The position numbers and the translations under genes were made by a program. 64,000 nucleotides of DNA from Dietzia sp032248695. GTDB lineage: Bacteria; Actinomycetota; Actinomycetes; Mycobacteriales; Mycobacteriaceae. Each line of letters starts with the position of its first letter. The stretch's first letter is position 1. The stretch covers positions 620,001 through 684,000 of the forward strand of contig NZ_JAVHXC010000001.1 in assembly GCF_032248695.1 (NCBI RefSeq), written 5' to 3'. Below, in pieces: positions 16,632 through 24,411 of this stretch. The notes under the pieces were generated by a model. It ran no database searches. It was not told the origin of the DNA and saw only the letters and a program-made list of their open reading frames with translations.

Positions 16632-17366
16632 TCAGCGCCTCCGCTTGCCCCGCACCGGGGACGTGCCCCGTTCCGCCGGCCGCGTTCCGCGCTCGGCTCT
16701 CGCCCGCGCCTTCGCCGCCGTCTTCTCGCGGGCGGTGCGCTTCTCACGCGGCTGCTCCCCCGCGCCCCGGGTCGTGGCGGCGGTGCGGCCCCGCACGATT
16801 CCGACGAACTCGTCGATGAGCGCATCGCCCTCCCGCTCGGGCGCCCACGCGATCCCCATCCGCGTGGCGGGGACACCGTCGAACGGCCGGACCACGATGT
16901 CCCGCCGACTCAGCGACCGCGCATAGGGCAGGGGCAGCACCAGCAGCCCCACACCCGCGGCGACCAGGTCGACCGCGGCGGACACCTCCTCCGGCGTCGC
17001 CGCGACCGCGTCCAACGCGTCCAGCCAGCGCTCGCCGTCCAGGTCAGCCGCACCGAGCACGTCGAAGGCCCCGAGCTCGTGGTCCTTCCCGGCGAGCACC
17101 GCCATGGTCTCGGTGTACAGCGGTACGCGCAGCAGGCCCGGCGGCGCCGAGCGGGGCGCGTCCTCCGGTTCGCGGAAGAAGATGACGTCGAACCCGTCTT
17201 CCCCGGCGGACCGGGCCAGCTCTGCCCGCGGGTCGGCCGCGCGCCGCGCCGTGATCTGCACGTCCGGGTTCCGTTCCCGCCACCGGGTGAGCCACTTGTC
17301 GGGCTGGACCCCGGGAACGTATCCGATCGACAGACGGGCACCCGCGGAACCGCTCTGGTCATTCAC
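16632..17366 (-). CDS. LysR-type substrate-binding domain protein without helix-turn-helix, basic tail
   Basis: This 244-residue protein begins directly in a periplasmic-binding-protein-like fold (LSIGYVPGVQPDKWLTRW, then alternating strands and helices, VPLYTETMAVLAG, LVAAGVGLLVLPLP), which is the effector domain of LysR regulators. The usual N-terminal DNA-binding domain is absent. From about residue 195 the tail is Lys/Arg/Ala-rich (EKRTAREKTAAKARARAERG) and ends GKRRR. Similar HTH-less proteins occur in the Mycobacteriales; their role is not known to me. The tail could bind nucleic acid or be disordered. GTG 17366 is the start; TACCTT six bases upstream could be a -10 for a leaderless message. 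The divergent operator at 17391 may affect it. Confidence 0.7.
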   Translation of the reverse strand: MNDQSGSAGARLSIGYVPGVQPDKWLTRWRERNPDVQITARRAADPRAELARSAGEDGFDVIFFREPEDAPRSAPPGLLRVPLYTETMAVLAGKDHELGAFDVLGAADLDGERWLDALDAVAATPEEVSAAVDLVAAGVGLLVLPLPYARSLSRRDIVVRPFDGVPATRMGIAWAPEREGDALIDEFVGIVRGRTAATTRGAGEQPREKRTAREKTAAKARARAERGTRPAERGTSPVRGKRRR

Positions 17367-17390
17367 CCTCTAAAGGTAACCTGTCACCAA

Positions 17391-17405
17391 CTGAACTAAA
17401 TTCAG
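17391..17405. promoter_or_regulatory. Operator of the shared 15-bp family (site 1)
   Basis: CTGAACTAAATTCAG is an inverted repeat with five-base arms and the spacer CTAAA. It lies 31 bases before the MaoC-like start at 17436, in the divergent region with the LysR-like gene. It matches the other sites at 20180, 31023, 36359 and elsewhere. Confidence 0.65.
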
Positions 17406-17435
17406 TGCGGTAAGGAGCCGTCGACAGGAGATGCC

Positions 17436-17897
17436 TTGACCCATACCTTCACGACAGTGGACGAGTTCCGCGACGCCGCCGGACTCGACCTCGGCGTCGG
17501 CGACTGGTTCACCGTCGACCAGAACCGCATCGACGCCTTCGCGGACGTCACCGAGGACTGGCAGTGGATTCACATCGATCCCGACAGGGCGGGCGCCACC
17601 GATCTCGGGACGACCGTCGCCCACGGCTACCTCACGCTGTCCCTGATCCCCCGCCTGAGCTCGGACCTCTTCACGTTCGACGGGGTCGGCCGGGCGATCA
17701 ACTACGGCCTCGACCGTGTGCGCTTCCCGTCCTACGTCCGCCCCGGAGACCGGGTTCGCGCCCGCGGCCGGGTCGCGTGGACGCGGGACGCCTCGGACGG
17801 GGGCGTGCTCGGCTGCGTGCACTACACGATCGAGGTCGAGGGCCGGAACGCGCCGGCCTGCGTGGCCGAGTCGCTCATGATCGCCTTCCCCGGCTGA
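17436..17897 (+). CDS. MaoC-family hydratase (NodN-like)
   Basis: A 153-residue single hot-dog domain protein. The hydratase motif is DVTEDWQWIHIDPDRA followed by TVAHGYLTLSLIP, giving the Asp/His pair used by (R)-specific enoyl-CoA hydratases. The DWQWIH form is that of NodN-like proteins. The start is TTG at 17436, preceded by AGGAG at 17426-17430. An ATG at 17431 in another frame ends after one codon, making a two-codon ORF overlapping the start. It is followed by the SDR at 17983, so a hydration/oxidation pair is likely. Operator site 1 stands upstream, placing it in the large regulon. Confidence 0.88.
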   Translation: MTHTFTTVDEFRDAAGLDLGVGDWFTVDQNRIDAFADVTEDWQWIHIDPDRAGATDLGTTVAHGYLTLSLIPRLSSDLFTFDGVGRAINYGLDRVRFPSYVRPGDRVRARGRVAWTRDASDGGVLGCVHYTIEVEGRNAPACVAESLMIAFPG

Positions 17898-17982
17898 TCC
17901 TGACCGGCGACACACGTTTCCCCACCCACCCCACCCCGGGTGACCACCCACCATCACGGCGCACACGCCGGAAAGGGCCCCC

Positions 17983-18732
17983 ATGGACCGCTTCACCGAC
18001 AGAATCGTCCTCGTCACCGGCGCGACCGGCGGCATCGGCACACAGATCTGCCGCCGGCTCGCGGCCGAGGGCGCCGTCGTCGTCGTCGCCGATCTCCCCG
18101 GCACCCCCCTCGACGACGTCGTCGCCTCGCTCCCGCCCCGCCCCCACCTCACGGCAGAGTTGGACGTCGCCGCCGAATCCGACTGGGAGACCGCGGTGGA
18201 GCGCACCCTCGAGGCGCACGGCCGGCTCGACGCCCTGGTCAACAACGCCGCCATCGGGAGTATCAAGACGCTCGAGGACGAGAGCCCCGAACACTGGCAG
18301 CGCGTGATCGACGTGGACCAGACCGGCGTGTGGCTCGGCATGAAACACGCCGGGGGCGCGATCGAGCGCACGGGAGGCGGTGCGGTCGTCAACGTCTGCT
18401 CGATCCTCGGCAGTGTCGGCGGCTTCGGCAACAGCTTCGCCTACCACGCCGCCAAGGGCGCGGTGCGGACCATGACCAAGAACGCGGCGATCCACTGGGC
18501 GACCAGCGGTGTGCGCGTGAACTCCCTGCACCCGGGTTTCATCGAGACCCCCCAGCTGCTGGAGCGGTACGAGGGCTCGGAGCGTCACCGGGGCATGCTC
18601 GCCAACACCCCGATGGGGCGGCTGGGCACCCCGGAGGAGATCGCCGGCTGCGTGGCCTTCCTCGCCAGCGACGACGCCGGATTCATGACCGGCACCGAGG
18701 TCTACGCCGACGGCGGGTGGACCGCCCGCTGA
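17983..18732 (+). CDS. SDR-family oxidoreductase
   Basis: A 249-residue classical SDR. TGATGGIG near residue 13, NNAAIG, Ser in NVCSILG and catalytic YHAAK (Tyr about 153) are present, with the SDR C-terminus MTGTEVYADGG. It is the second gene of the two-gene unit beginning with the MaoC-like hydratase at 17436, with an 85-base gap. A 3-hydroxyacyl-CoA or hydroxysteroid-like alcohol oxidation would fit. A perfect terminator hairpin follows directly. Confidence 0.9.
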   Translation: MDRFTDRIVLVTGATGGIGTQICRRLAAEGAVVVVADLPGTPLDDVVASLPPRPHLTAELDVAAESDWETAVERTLEAHGRLDALVNNAAIGSIKTLEDESPEHWQRVIDVDQTGVWLGMKHAGGAIERTGGGAVVNVCSILGSVGGFGNSFAYHAAKGAVRTMTKNAAIHWATSGVRVNSLHPGFIETPQLLERYEGSERHRGMLANTPMGRLGTPEEIAGCVAFLASDDAGFMTGTEVYADGGWTAR

Positions 18733-18738
18733 CGGGAG

Positions 18739-18770
18739 CGGGCCCGCGGGGGACTCCCCCCGCGGGCCCG
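18739..18770. terminator. Bidirectional terminator, 14-bp perfect stem
   Basis: CGGGCCCGCGGGGG (18739-18752) pairs without mismatch with CCCCCGCGGGCCCG (18757-18770) around a four-base loop. It lies between the convergent SDR (ends 18732) and metallo-hydrolase (ends 18794) genes. Confidence 0.85.
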
Positions 18771-18793
18771 ACGGCTCCGGCCACCCCGGATGA

Positions 18794-19843
18794 TCACGCC
18801 ACCACGTAGCGCTCGATCCCCTCGTCCGCGACGCCACCGCCCACGGGTTCCGACGAATCCGCGATGACCTCGCCGCGCTCGAGCAGCACGTCCAGGTGCG
18901 CCATCGTCTCGCACACCGCGATCATCTGGTTGAAATCGTCGAGCGAGGTGAACGCGCGCTCCCTGCGGGTCCACGGCAGGGCCTGCGCCACCTGCAGCCC
19001 GGTCGCGCCGGGACTCGACGCCACGGCCCGGCGGGTCGCGTCGAGGCGGGCGTCGTGGTGAGCGAGGAGTTCGCGGACCCGGGCGTGCACGCTTCCCCCC
19101 ACCGCGCCGTGCGCGGGGAGCATGAGCGAATCCGGCCGGTCCAACATCGCCTCGAGAGAACTCAGGTAGGCGCCGAGCGGGTTGTCCCACCCGCCCAGCT
19201 CGAAGCCGATCGACGGGGAGATCCGGGGCAGGACGTGGTCGCCGGTGAAGGTGACGCCCGAGCCGGGGTCGTCGAACACCAGGTGCCCCTTGGTGTGGCC
19301 GGCCGTCACGGTCGCCGTCATCGGGCGGCCGCCGATCACCACCGGCCCTTCGTCGGTCCACTCGTCCGGGAGCTCCCAGTCGCGCTCCAGCCAGGTCTCC
19401 GTCAGCGCCTGCTCGCGGGCGGCACTGGCGATACCGGGCGCACCCGCTCTGCGCAGCTGCAGGAGGGAGTCGGCCGGCACGGTGTTCGCCAGATCCCGCA
19501 GCGCGGCCAGCCCCGGGGACTCTCCGACACCCAGGTGGATCCGCGCACCCACGACCCGCCGCAGCTCCGGTCCCATCGTGTAGTGGTCGCGGTGGATGTG
19601 GGTGACGTGGACGTCCGTGATCTCGCTGAGCCCGACGTCGATCGAGCGCAGGCCCGCCCGGAGGATCTCCAGGTTGCCGGGCACGTTCCACCCGGCGTCG
19701 ACGAGCGAGACGCCGTCCGGCCCCTCGACGACGTAGACGTTGATCGCGCGGAGCCCGTCCCCCGGCATCGGCAGGGGGATGCGGTGGATCCGCTCGGCCA
19801 CCGGGTGGCAGCCGATCTCCGTCCAGTCCGTCGTCGTGGTCAT
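18794..19843 (-). CDS. Metallo-beta-lactamase-fold hydrolase with C-terminal winged-helix-like domain
   Basis: A 349-residue protein. The zinc signature THIHRDHYTMG (HxHxDH) lies near residue 95, with further ligands in AGHTKGHL and FTGDHVLPRISPSIGF and a final His in LPAHG. After about residue 260 a helical domain (ELLAHHDARLDATRRAV, FNQMIAVCETMAHLDVLLERG) resembles the winged-helix tail of LACTB2-like hydrolases. Members hydrolyse esters, thioesters or lactones. ATG 19843 is two bases after the TAG of the EthD-like gene, so translation is probably coupled. Operator site 2 (20180) is upstream of the pair. A lactonase or acyl-CoA thioesterase role would fit a pathway with 4-hydroxyacyl intermediates. 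Confidence 0.85.
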   Translation of the reverse strand: MTTTTDWTEIGCHPVAERIHRIPLPMPGDGLRAINVYVVEGPDGVSLVDAGWNVPGNLEILRAGLRSIDVGLSEITDVHVTHIHRDHYTMGPELRRVVGARIHLGVGESPGLAALRDLANTVPADSLLQLRRAGAPGIASAAREQALTETWLERDWELPDEWTDEGPVVIGGRPMTATVTAGHTKGHLVFDDPGSGVTFTGDHVLPRISPSIGFELGGWDNPLGAYLSSLEAMLDRPDSLMLPAHGAVGGSVHARVRELLAHHDARLDATRRAVASSPGATGLQVAQALPWTRRERAFTSLDDFNQMIAVCETMAHLDVLLERGEVIADSSEPVGGGVADEGIERYVVA

Positions 19844-19845
19844 GG

Positions 19846-20166
19846 CTAGGACACCATGACCTGTTCCTCGCCCATCACCATGATGGCGCGGCCCCCCATC
19901 GAACCGACGTGTTCTGCGGCCCTGGCCCATTCGGGGCTCTCGAGCATGGCGTCGTAGGCCTCCTTCGAGTCGAAGCTGAGCACCGACACGCCGTCCCAGC
20001 CGAGCGAGTGCTTGTTGCCGCCGTTCTCCTTGACCGCCGTGTGGGACCAGCGTCGTAGCCCCGGCAGCGGGTAGGTCACGTCGGCGTGCTCGCCACGCCA
20101 CCACTCGATGAACTGCTCGTGAGTCCATTCCGAGGGCTTCGACGCCATGACGATGAGGTTGTACAT
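19846..20166 (-). CDS. EthD-like dimeric alpha/beta-barrel protein
   Basis: A 106-residue protein with the EthD pattern: a beta strand MYNLIVMAS, WTHEQFIEWWRGEHADVTYPLPGLRRW, and later VSVLSFDSKEAYDAML. EthD proteins are small ferredoxin-like barrels found beside P450 or catabolic operons and are often needed for them, though their chemistry is mostly unknown. It is the first gene of a two-gene unit with the metallo-hydrolase, under operator site 2. A second EthD-like protein is encoded at 54166 in the P450 block. Confidence 0.8.
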   Translation of the reverse strand: MYNLIVMASKPSEWTHEQFIEWWRGEHADVTYPLPGLRRWSHTAVKENGGNKHSLGWDGVSVLSFDSKEAYDAMLESPEWARAAEHVGSMGGRAIMVMGEEQVMVS

Positions 20167-20179
20167 CGTTCCTCCATAG

Positions 20180-20201
20180 TTGAATTCACTTCAGATTCAT
20201 A
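20180..20201 (-). promoter_or_regulatory. Operator of the shared 15-bp family (site 2) with possible -10 box
   Basis: TTGAATTCACTTCAG (20180-20194) lies 14 bases before the EthD-like start at 20166. On the minus strand a -10-like TATGAA (20201-20196) lies just before it, so the site covers the expected transcription start. No good -35 box is seen. Confidence 0.6.
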
Positions 20202-20243
20202 GGCCACGGTAGCACCGACCACCTCCGTCCGAGGCGGATCGGG

Positions 20244-20864
20244 TCAGTGCACCAGCCGTACGCAGGCGTCGGTGACGGACTGGGCGATCTCCGACAACGA
20301 ACGGTCCCCGCCCGGTCGGTACCAGTTCCACACCGAGTTGATCAGGCCCAGGACGAATCGACCGAGCTCCACCTCGTCGCGCCGGGGGAATTCACCGGAG
20401 TCCATACCGCGTCCGAGCAGCCCGCTCCAGTCCCGCTCGACCACCCGGACCAGCTCCCGCGCACGAACCCGCTCCTCCTCCTCGCGCGCCGAGGAGCGCG
20501 GGGTGGCGAGCATGTCGATGTGGTGCAGGAGGATGCGCGCCTGCAGCGCCTCGGTCTCCGTGATGTCATACGCGCTGGCGATGGCCGCCCTCAGCGCCGT
20601 CTCGGCGTCGGACGCATCGTCCACGGCCACGGAGAACCGCTCGTGGTACCGCTCGAGTTCCGTGCTCATGATGGTGAGCAGGCAATGGGCCTTGGACTCG
20701 AAGTAGTGGTACAGCGCCGTCTGCCCGATACCCACCTCGCTGGCGACCGTCGCCCACTTGGTGTGCTCGTATCCGACGCTGCCGAAGTTGGCCACGGCGG
20801 CGTCGAGGATCACCTTCCTCTTGGAACGTGGTCCGTCCGTCTTGGCCTTGGTCGTGACCGCCAT
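20244..20864 (-). CDS. TetR-family regulator, candidate master repressor of the 17-56 kb regulon
   Basis: A 206-residue TetR protein. The helix-turn-helix region reads KWATVASEVGIGQTALYHYF followed by ESKAHCLL (about residues 36-63). The C-terminal helical domain includes HIDMLATPR and INSVWNWYRPGGDRSLSEI. The NWYRPGGD segment resembles that of the TetR protein at 15951, so the two may be distant paralogues. A degenerate copy of the shared operator lies 43 bases upstream (20907), as expected for autoregulation, and operators flank the gene on both sides. It is the only DNA-binding regulator gene inside the 17.4-46 kb block. That makes it the best candidate for the protein that reads the operator family, but this is inference. 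Confidence 0.88.
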   Translation of the reverse strand: MAVTTKAKTDGPRSKRKVILDAAVANFGSVGYEHTKWATVASEVGIGQTALYHYFESKAHCLLTIMSTELERYHERFSVAVDDASDAETALRAAIASAYDITETEALQARILLHHIDMLATPRSSAREEEERVRARELVRVVERDWSGLLGRGMDSGEFPRRDEVELGRFVLGLINSVWNWYRPGGDRSLSEIAQSVTDACVRLVH

Positions 20865-20906
20865 CGCGAGTTCCCCCCGTGGTAGGTGTATTCGGTCCAG
20901 GTTATG

Positions 20907-20921
20907 CGAAAGTGAGTTCAG
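20907..20921 (-). promoter_or_regulatory. Weak operator of the shared family (site 3), upstream of the TetR gene
   Basis: CGAAAGTGAGTTCAG keeps the right arm TTCAG and the central nTnAn pattern, but the left arm is degenerate. It lies in the 96-base gap in front of the TetR start at 20864. Confidence 0.4.
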
Positions 20922-20960
20922 CTCATAAGGTCTTCGGGTAACCGCGCCGGGCGCTCGATC

Positions 20961-22463
20961 TCATCCCTGCTCGCCGGCGACGAGCTCGGCGGCGAGCGTC
21001 GCGGCGCCGCGGCGGTCGAGCTTGCCCACCCGGGACTGCGGGAGCGCGCTCACCGTCCGGACGTACTCCGGCCACTTGAACTTGGGGAAGTCCGCCGCCT
21101 CGAGGTGGTGGCGGATCTCGTCCAGGCTCAGCGCCTCACGCTCGGACACCACCAGGGCCGCCGCGCGCTCCCCGAGGACGGGGTCGGGCACAGGGACCAC
21201 ACACACCTGGTGGATGCCGGGGATCGCCGCGAGGGCGTCCTCCACCTCGTTGATGTCGATGTTCCGCCCTCCGCGGATGATGAGGTCCTTCTCCCGGCCG
21301 CGGATGCTCACGCTCCCGTCGTCGTGGATGAGGGCGCGGTCCCCCGTCGCCAGGAACCCCTCGGCGTTGACGTCGGGCGCCACCGGCACTCCCCCGCGGG
21401 CGTATCCGAGGAACAGCGACGGCCCCTTCACCTGCAGGGATCCGATCTCACCGGCGCCCAGCACCGCTCCGTCCTCGCCCACCACGCGCACCTCGGTTCC
21501 GGGGAACGGCCGTCCGTCGCGTCCCAGCCGGGTCTCGGCATCGTCGGACGGGGACGGCGTGGTGTGGCCCAGGCACTCGGACATCCCGAACACCCGCAGC
21601 AGGGTCGTGCCCAGCTTGACCTCCGCGCCCCGCAGGGAGTTCTGGCTCATCGGACCGCCACCGACCGTCATCGCCTTCATGGCCGACAGCGCCCCGTCTG
21701 CGCCGTCGACGAGCGTGAGCTGCAGCGCCATGGTCGGCACGAGCATCGTCCAGGCCACCCGGTGCTCGCGCAGGAGCGCGACCGCCGCCTCGGGGTTCCA
21801 CTTCTCGGACGCGACCATCGGCCCGTCGAGCATCGCGGGCAGGTACATCCCGAAGCAGATCGCGGCGGCCGAGGAGAGCGGCACCAGGGCACCCACGGCG
21901 TCACCGGGTTCCAGACCGACGGCCTCGATGGTCGACCGCCCGGCGTAGCGCAGGGCGTCCTCGGTCTGGATGACGCACTTGGGTCGCCCGGTGGACCCGG
22001 AGGTCATGGCCGCGACGGCTCCGCCGTTCCACCTCGCGACGCCCCGGGAGACCCCGTCTGCCGGCCCGTGGACGCCCCACCCGTCCAGCGCCTCGCCGGC
22101 GGTGACGAAGCCCTGCTCCGTCACCCCCCACACCTCTGCGGCGTGGGGATCGGCCACCACGATGTCGGGCTGGAGGTCCTCCATGGCGATGTCGAACTCG
22201 GATCGCGTCGCGTGACCGCTCATCACGGCGAGCATCCCGCCGGACAGGCCCACCGCGACCGCGGCCGCGACGGTCCGCCACGAATTGTCCGCGCGGATGA
22301 GGACGGTCGACGGGCCGTCCGCCGCGGAGTCCAGCAGCTCCGCGAGCGTACGGGCGGCGCGCACGACCTCGTCGATCGTGTGTGCCCCGTCGCCGTCCAC
22401 GACGGCGAGGGCGTCGGGGGTGCGGGCGGCGCGTTCGACGACGTCGCGGGCCAACTGCTTCAT
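20961..22463 (-). CDS. AMP-dependent acyl-CoA synthetase
   Basis: A 500-residue ANL-family ligase. The P-loop is MTSGSTGRPKC, A5 is RVFGMSECLGHT, A7 is ATGDRALIHDDGSVSIRGREKD and the C-terminal catalytic Lys is in SRVGKLDRR. The Ser-Glu in GMSE replaces the commoner TE pair. ATG 22463 has AGGAG nine bases upstream; the frame is open further upstream without such a site. It is the last gene of the long minus-strand operon that starts at the enoyl-CoA hydratase (31001). It should activate the regulon's acid substrate or an acid intermediate released by the P450/aldehyde dehydrogenase steps. Confidence 0.9.
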   Translation of the reverse strand: MKQLARDVVERAARTPDALAVVDGDGAHTIDEVVRAARTLAELLDSAADGPSTVLIRADNSWRTVAAAVAVGLSGGMLAVMSGHATRSEFDIAMEDLQPDIVVADPHAAEVWGVTEQGFVTAGEALDGWGVHGPADGVSRGVARWNGGAVAAMTSGSTGRPKCVIQTEDALRYAGRSTIEAVGLEPGDAVGALVPLSSAAAICFGMYLPAMLDGPMVASEKWNPEAAVALLREHRVAWTMLVPTMALQLTLVDGADGALSAMKAMTVGGGPMSQNSLRGAEVKLGTTLLRVFGMSECLGHTTPSPSDDAETRLGRDGRPFPGTEVRVVGEDGAVLGAGEIGSLQVKGPSLFLGYARGGVPVAPDVNAEGFLATGDRALIHDDGSVSIRGREKDLIIRGGRNIDINEVEDALAAIPGIHQVCVVPVPDPVLGERAAALVVSEREALSLDEIRHHLEAADFPKFKWPEYVRTVSALPQSRVGKLDRRGAATLAAELVAGEQG

Positions 22464-22527
22464 GGTGACGTTCTCCTGGAGGTTGTGGGTGGGAACCGCG
22501 GGCGGGGACGCGGGTCGGAGGGTGTGG

Positions 22528-22568
22528 CGCGGTGGGGGCCGGTGCTGTGGGGCCGGTGCAGTGGGGGA
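22528..22568. repeat. Short direct repeat in the ADH-ligase gap
   Basis: A 14-15 base unit of the form GTGGGG-CCGGTGC occurs twice, followed by a partial third copy, in the 118-base gap between alcohol dehydrogenase and ligase genes. Otherwise this gap holds only the ligase ribosome-binding site. Confidence 0.4.
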
Positions 22569-22581
22569 TCCGGGTGAGCGA

Positions 22582-23649
22582 TCAGGGGACGACGACGAGG
22601 CGACCGGATGCCCGGCCGTGACGCAGATCCTCATACGCCTCGAGGACGCCGTCCAGGCCCCTCTCCTCCACCACCGCGCTCAGGCTCCCTGCGGTGGCCA
22701 GGTCGAAGACCTCCTGCAGGTGATGGTGGGGACCCCAGAACGGTGCGGCGACGCGCCACCCGCGGGGTACGGAGCCGGTCTTGTCGACGGCCAACCGACC
22801 GCCCGCGGATCCCACCACGGCCAACGCGGCTCCGGTCGCCATGAGGCTGGGGGCGGCGTCGAGGGTCTCGGGGGCCCCGACGAAGTCCATGACGAGGTCC
22901 GCTCCGGTCCCGCCGGATATCTCGTCGACGAGCGCACGGGCCTCGTCGACCGACTCGACCGCGTGGTGAGCCCCCAGCCGGAGCCCGAGATCGCGGGCGG
23001 CGGCGCGCGGATCCACCGCGATCACCACCTCCGGCGACCGCGCGGCGAGTACCTGGAGCGCGAGGTGGCCGAGTCCGCCGATGCCGATCACCACCACGAT
23101 CGCCCCGTGCGGGTCGACCGGCTGGGCGACGACGGCGTGATAGGCGGTGAGCCCGGCGTCCGTCAGCGGCGCGAGGGCCGGGCCGGCGGCCGGGTCGACC
23201 TCCACCAGGTGGCGGGTCGACGGGACGAGCATGTAGTCGGCGAGTCCGCCGTCGAACCCCGTCCCTCCCCCGATGGGGCCGGTCAGCTCGACGCAGTAGT
23301 TGTCGCGACCGCTCCGGCACTTACGGCACTCGCCGCACGACCACACCCCGTGGACACCGCACGTGCGCCCCAGCCAGGACCCGTCCCGGTCGTCCCCGAC
23401 CGCGACGACGGTGCCGACCACCTCGTGACCGAGGGTGAACGGCAACTCGTACGGCAGGACCCCGGCGGGCGAGTCCATGATGTGCAGGTCCGAGTGGCAC
23501 AACCCGGCGGCGTCCACCCGCAGCAGCACCTGACCGGGGCCTGGAGTGGGGACGGGGACCCGGTCGAGAGTGGGGGTCGAGCCCCACTCGTGCAGGCGGA
23601 CCGCCCGCATCGTCTCGGGCAGGTCGGCGGTCCCCGTCGTCCCGGTCAT
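22582..23649 (-). CDS. Zinc-dependent alcohol dehydrogenase
   Basis: A 355-residue MDR enzyme. Catalytic zinc ligands are in GLCHSDLHIM and GHEVVG. The structural zinc loop is present as CGECRKCRSGRDNYC, and the NAD motif is GIGGLGHLALQVLA with the acidic residue in AVDPRA. ATG 23649 overlaps the stop of the upstream SDR gene by four bases. It lies between SDR and CoA ligase genes in the ten-gene operon. It could oxidise a primary alcohol from P450 hydroxylation towards an aldehyde for the aldehyde dehydrogenase at 49151; that link is inference. Confidence 0.9.
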   Translation of the reverse strand: MTGTTGTADLPETMRAVRLHEWGSTPTLDRVPVPTPGPGQVLLRVDAAGLCHSDLHIMDSPAGVLPYELPFTLGHEVVGTVVAVGDDRDGSWLGRTCGVHGVWSCGECRKCRSGRDNYCVELTGPIGGGTGFDGGLADYMLVPSTRHLVEVDPAAGPALAPLTDAGLTAYHAVVAQPVDPHGAIVVVIGIGGLGHLALQVLAARSPEVVIAVDPRAAARDLGLRLGAHHAVESVDEARALVDEISGGTGADLVMDFVGAPETLDAAPSLMATGAALAVVGSAGGRLAVDKTGSVPRGWRVAAPFWGPHHHLQEVFDLATAGSLSAVVEERGLDGVLEAYEDLRHGRASGRLVVVP

Positions 23650-24410
23650 CGCGCGGTCCACCCACCGTCCACGGTGAGGACGTGGCCGGTGACGTAGCTC
23701 GAGGCGTCCGAGGCGAGGAAGAGCACCGCGCCGTCGACCTCTCCGGCCCGACCGCCCCGGCCGAGCATCGAGTTCCGGCGGACCCAGCCGGCGGACTTGT
23801 CGTTCGTGAAGAGCCCGTCGGTCATCTCCGTATCGAACCATCCCGGGACCACGGCGTTGACCCGCACCCCGCGACGCCCCCACTGCCCGGCGAGCTCGCG
23901 GGTGGTGCCGATGACGGCGGACTTGCTGGCCGCGTAGCCGGCGCCCCCGATGGGCGCGGTGGAGACGAGTCCGACCACCGACGAGACGTTGATGATCGAC
24001 ATCTCCCGGTCCTCGGGCAGCGCCCTCACGGCGGCCACTGACAGGTGGAATCCCGAGGTGAGGTTGACGCGCAGGATGTCGTCGAACTCCTCGGCGGATT
24101 CCGTGAGCGCGTCGGGCGGTCCTGGCCGGCCGGCGTTGTTGACCAGGACGTCCACGGCACCGTTGATGCCGGTCGCGGTGGCGATGAGGCGCTCGCGGTC
24201 GTCCGCGACGGTGATGTCGCACTCGACGGGGATGACGGAGGGCACGTCGGCTGCCAGCGCGGCGAGGCGGTCCGCGCGGCGTGCCGCCGCCACGACCGTC
24301 GCCCCGGCGGCGGCGAGGGTCCGGGCGAACCCGTCACCCAGCCCCGAGGAGGCGCCGGTCACCACGGCCACCCGGCCGGTGAGGTCGAACATCTCTGCGG
24401 GTGTGACCAT
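23646..24410 (-). CDS. SDR-family oxidoreductase
   Basis: A 254-residue classical SDR: TGASSGLGDGFA, NNAGRPG, NVSSVVG and catalytic YAASK are all visible, ending SSYVTGHVLTVDGG. It is close in pattern to the SDR at 10812 of the first kinase module (both TGASSGLG-GFAR). The start codon at 24410 is one base after the stop of the next SDR gene, and its own stop overlaps the alcohol dehydrogenase start. By analogy with the first module it may be the 4-keto/4-hydroxyacyl-CoA reductase partner of the kinase at 26430. Confidence 0.9.
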   Translation of the reverse strand: MVTPAEMFDLTGRVAVVTGASSGLGDGFARTLAAAGATVVAAARRADRLAALAADVPSVIPVECDITVADDRERLIATATGINGAVDVLVNNAGRPGPPDALTESAEEFDDILRVNLTSGFHLSVAAVRALPEDREMSIINVSSVVGLVSTAPIGGAGYAASKSAVIGTTRELAGQWGRRGVRVNAVVPGWFDTEMTDGLFTNDKSAGWVRRNSMLGRGGRAGEVDGAVLFLASDASSYVTGHVLTVDGGWTAR

Positions 24411-24411
24411 C

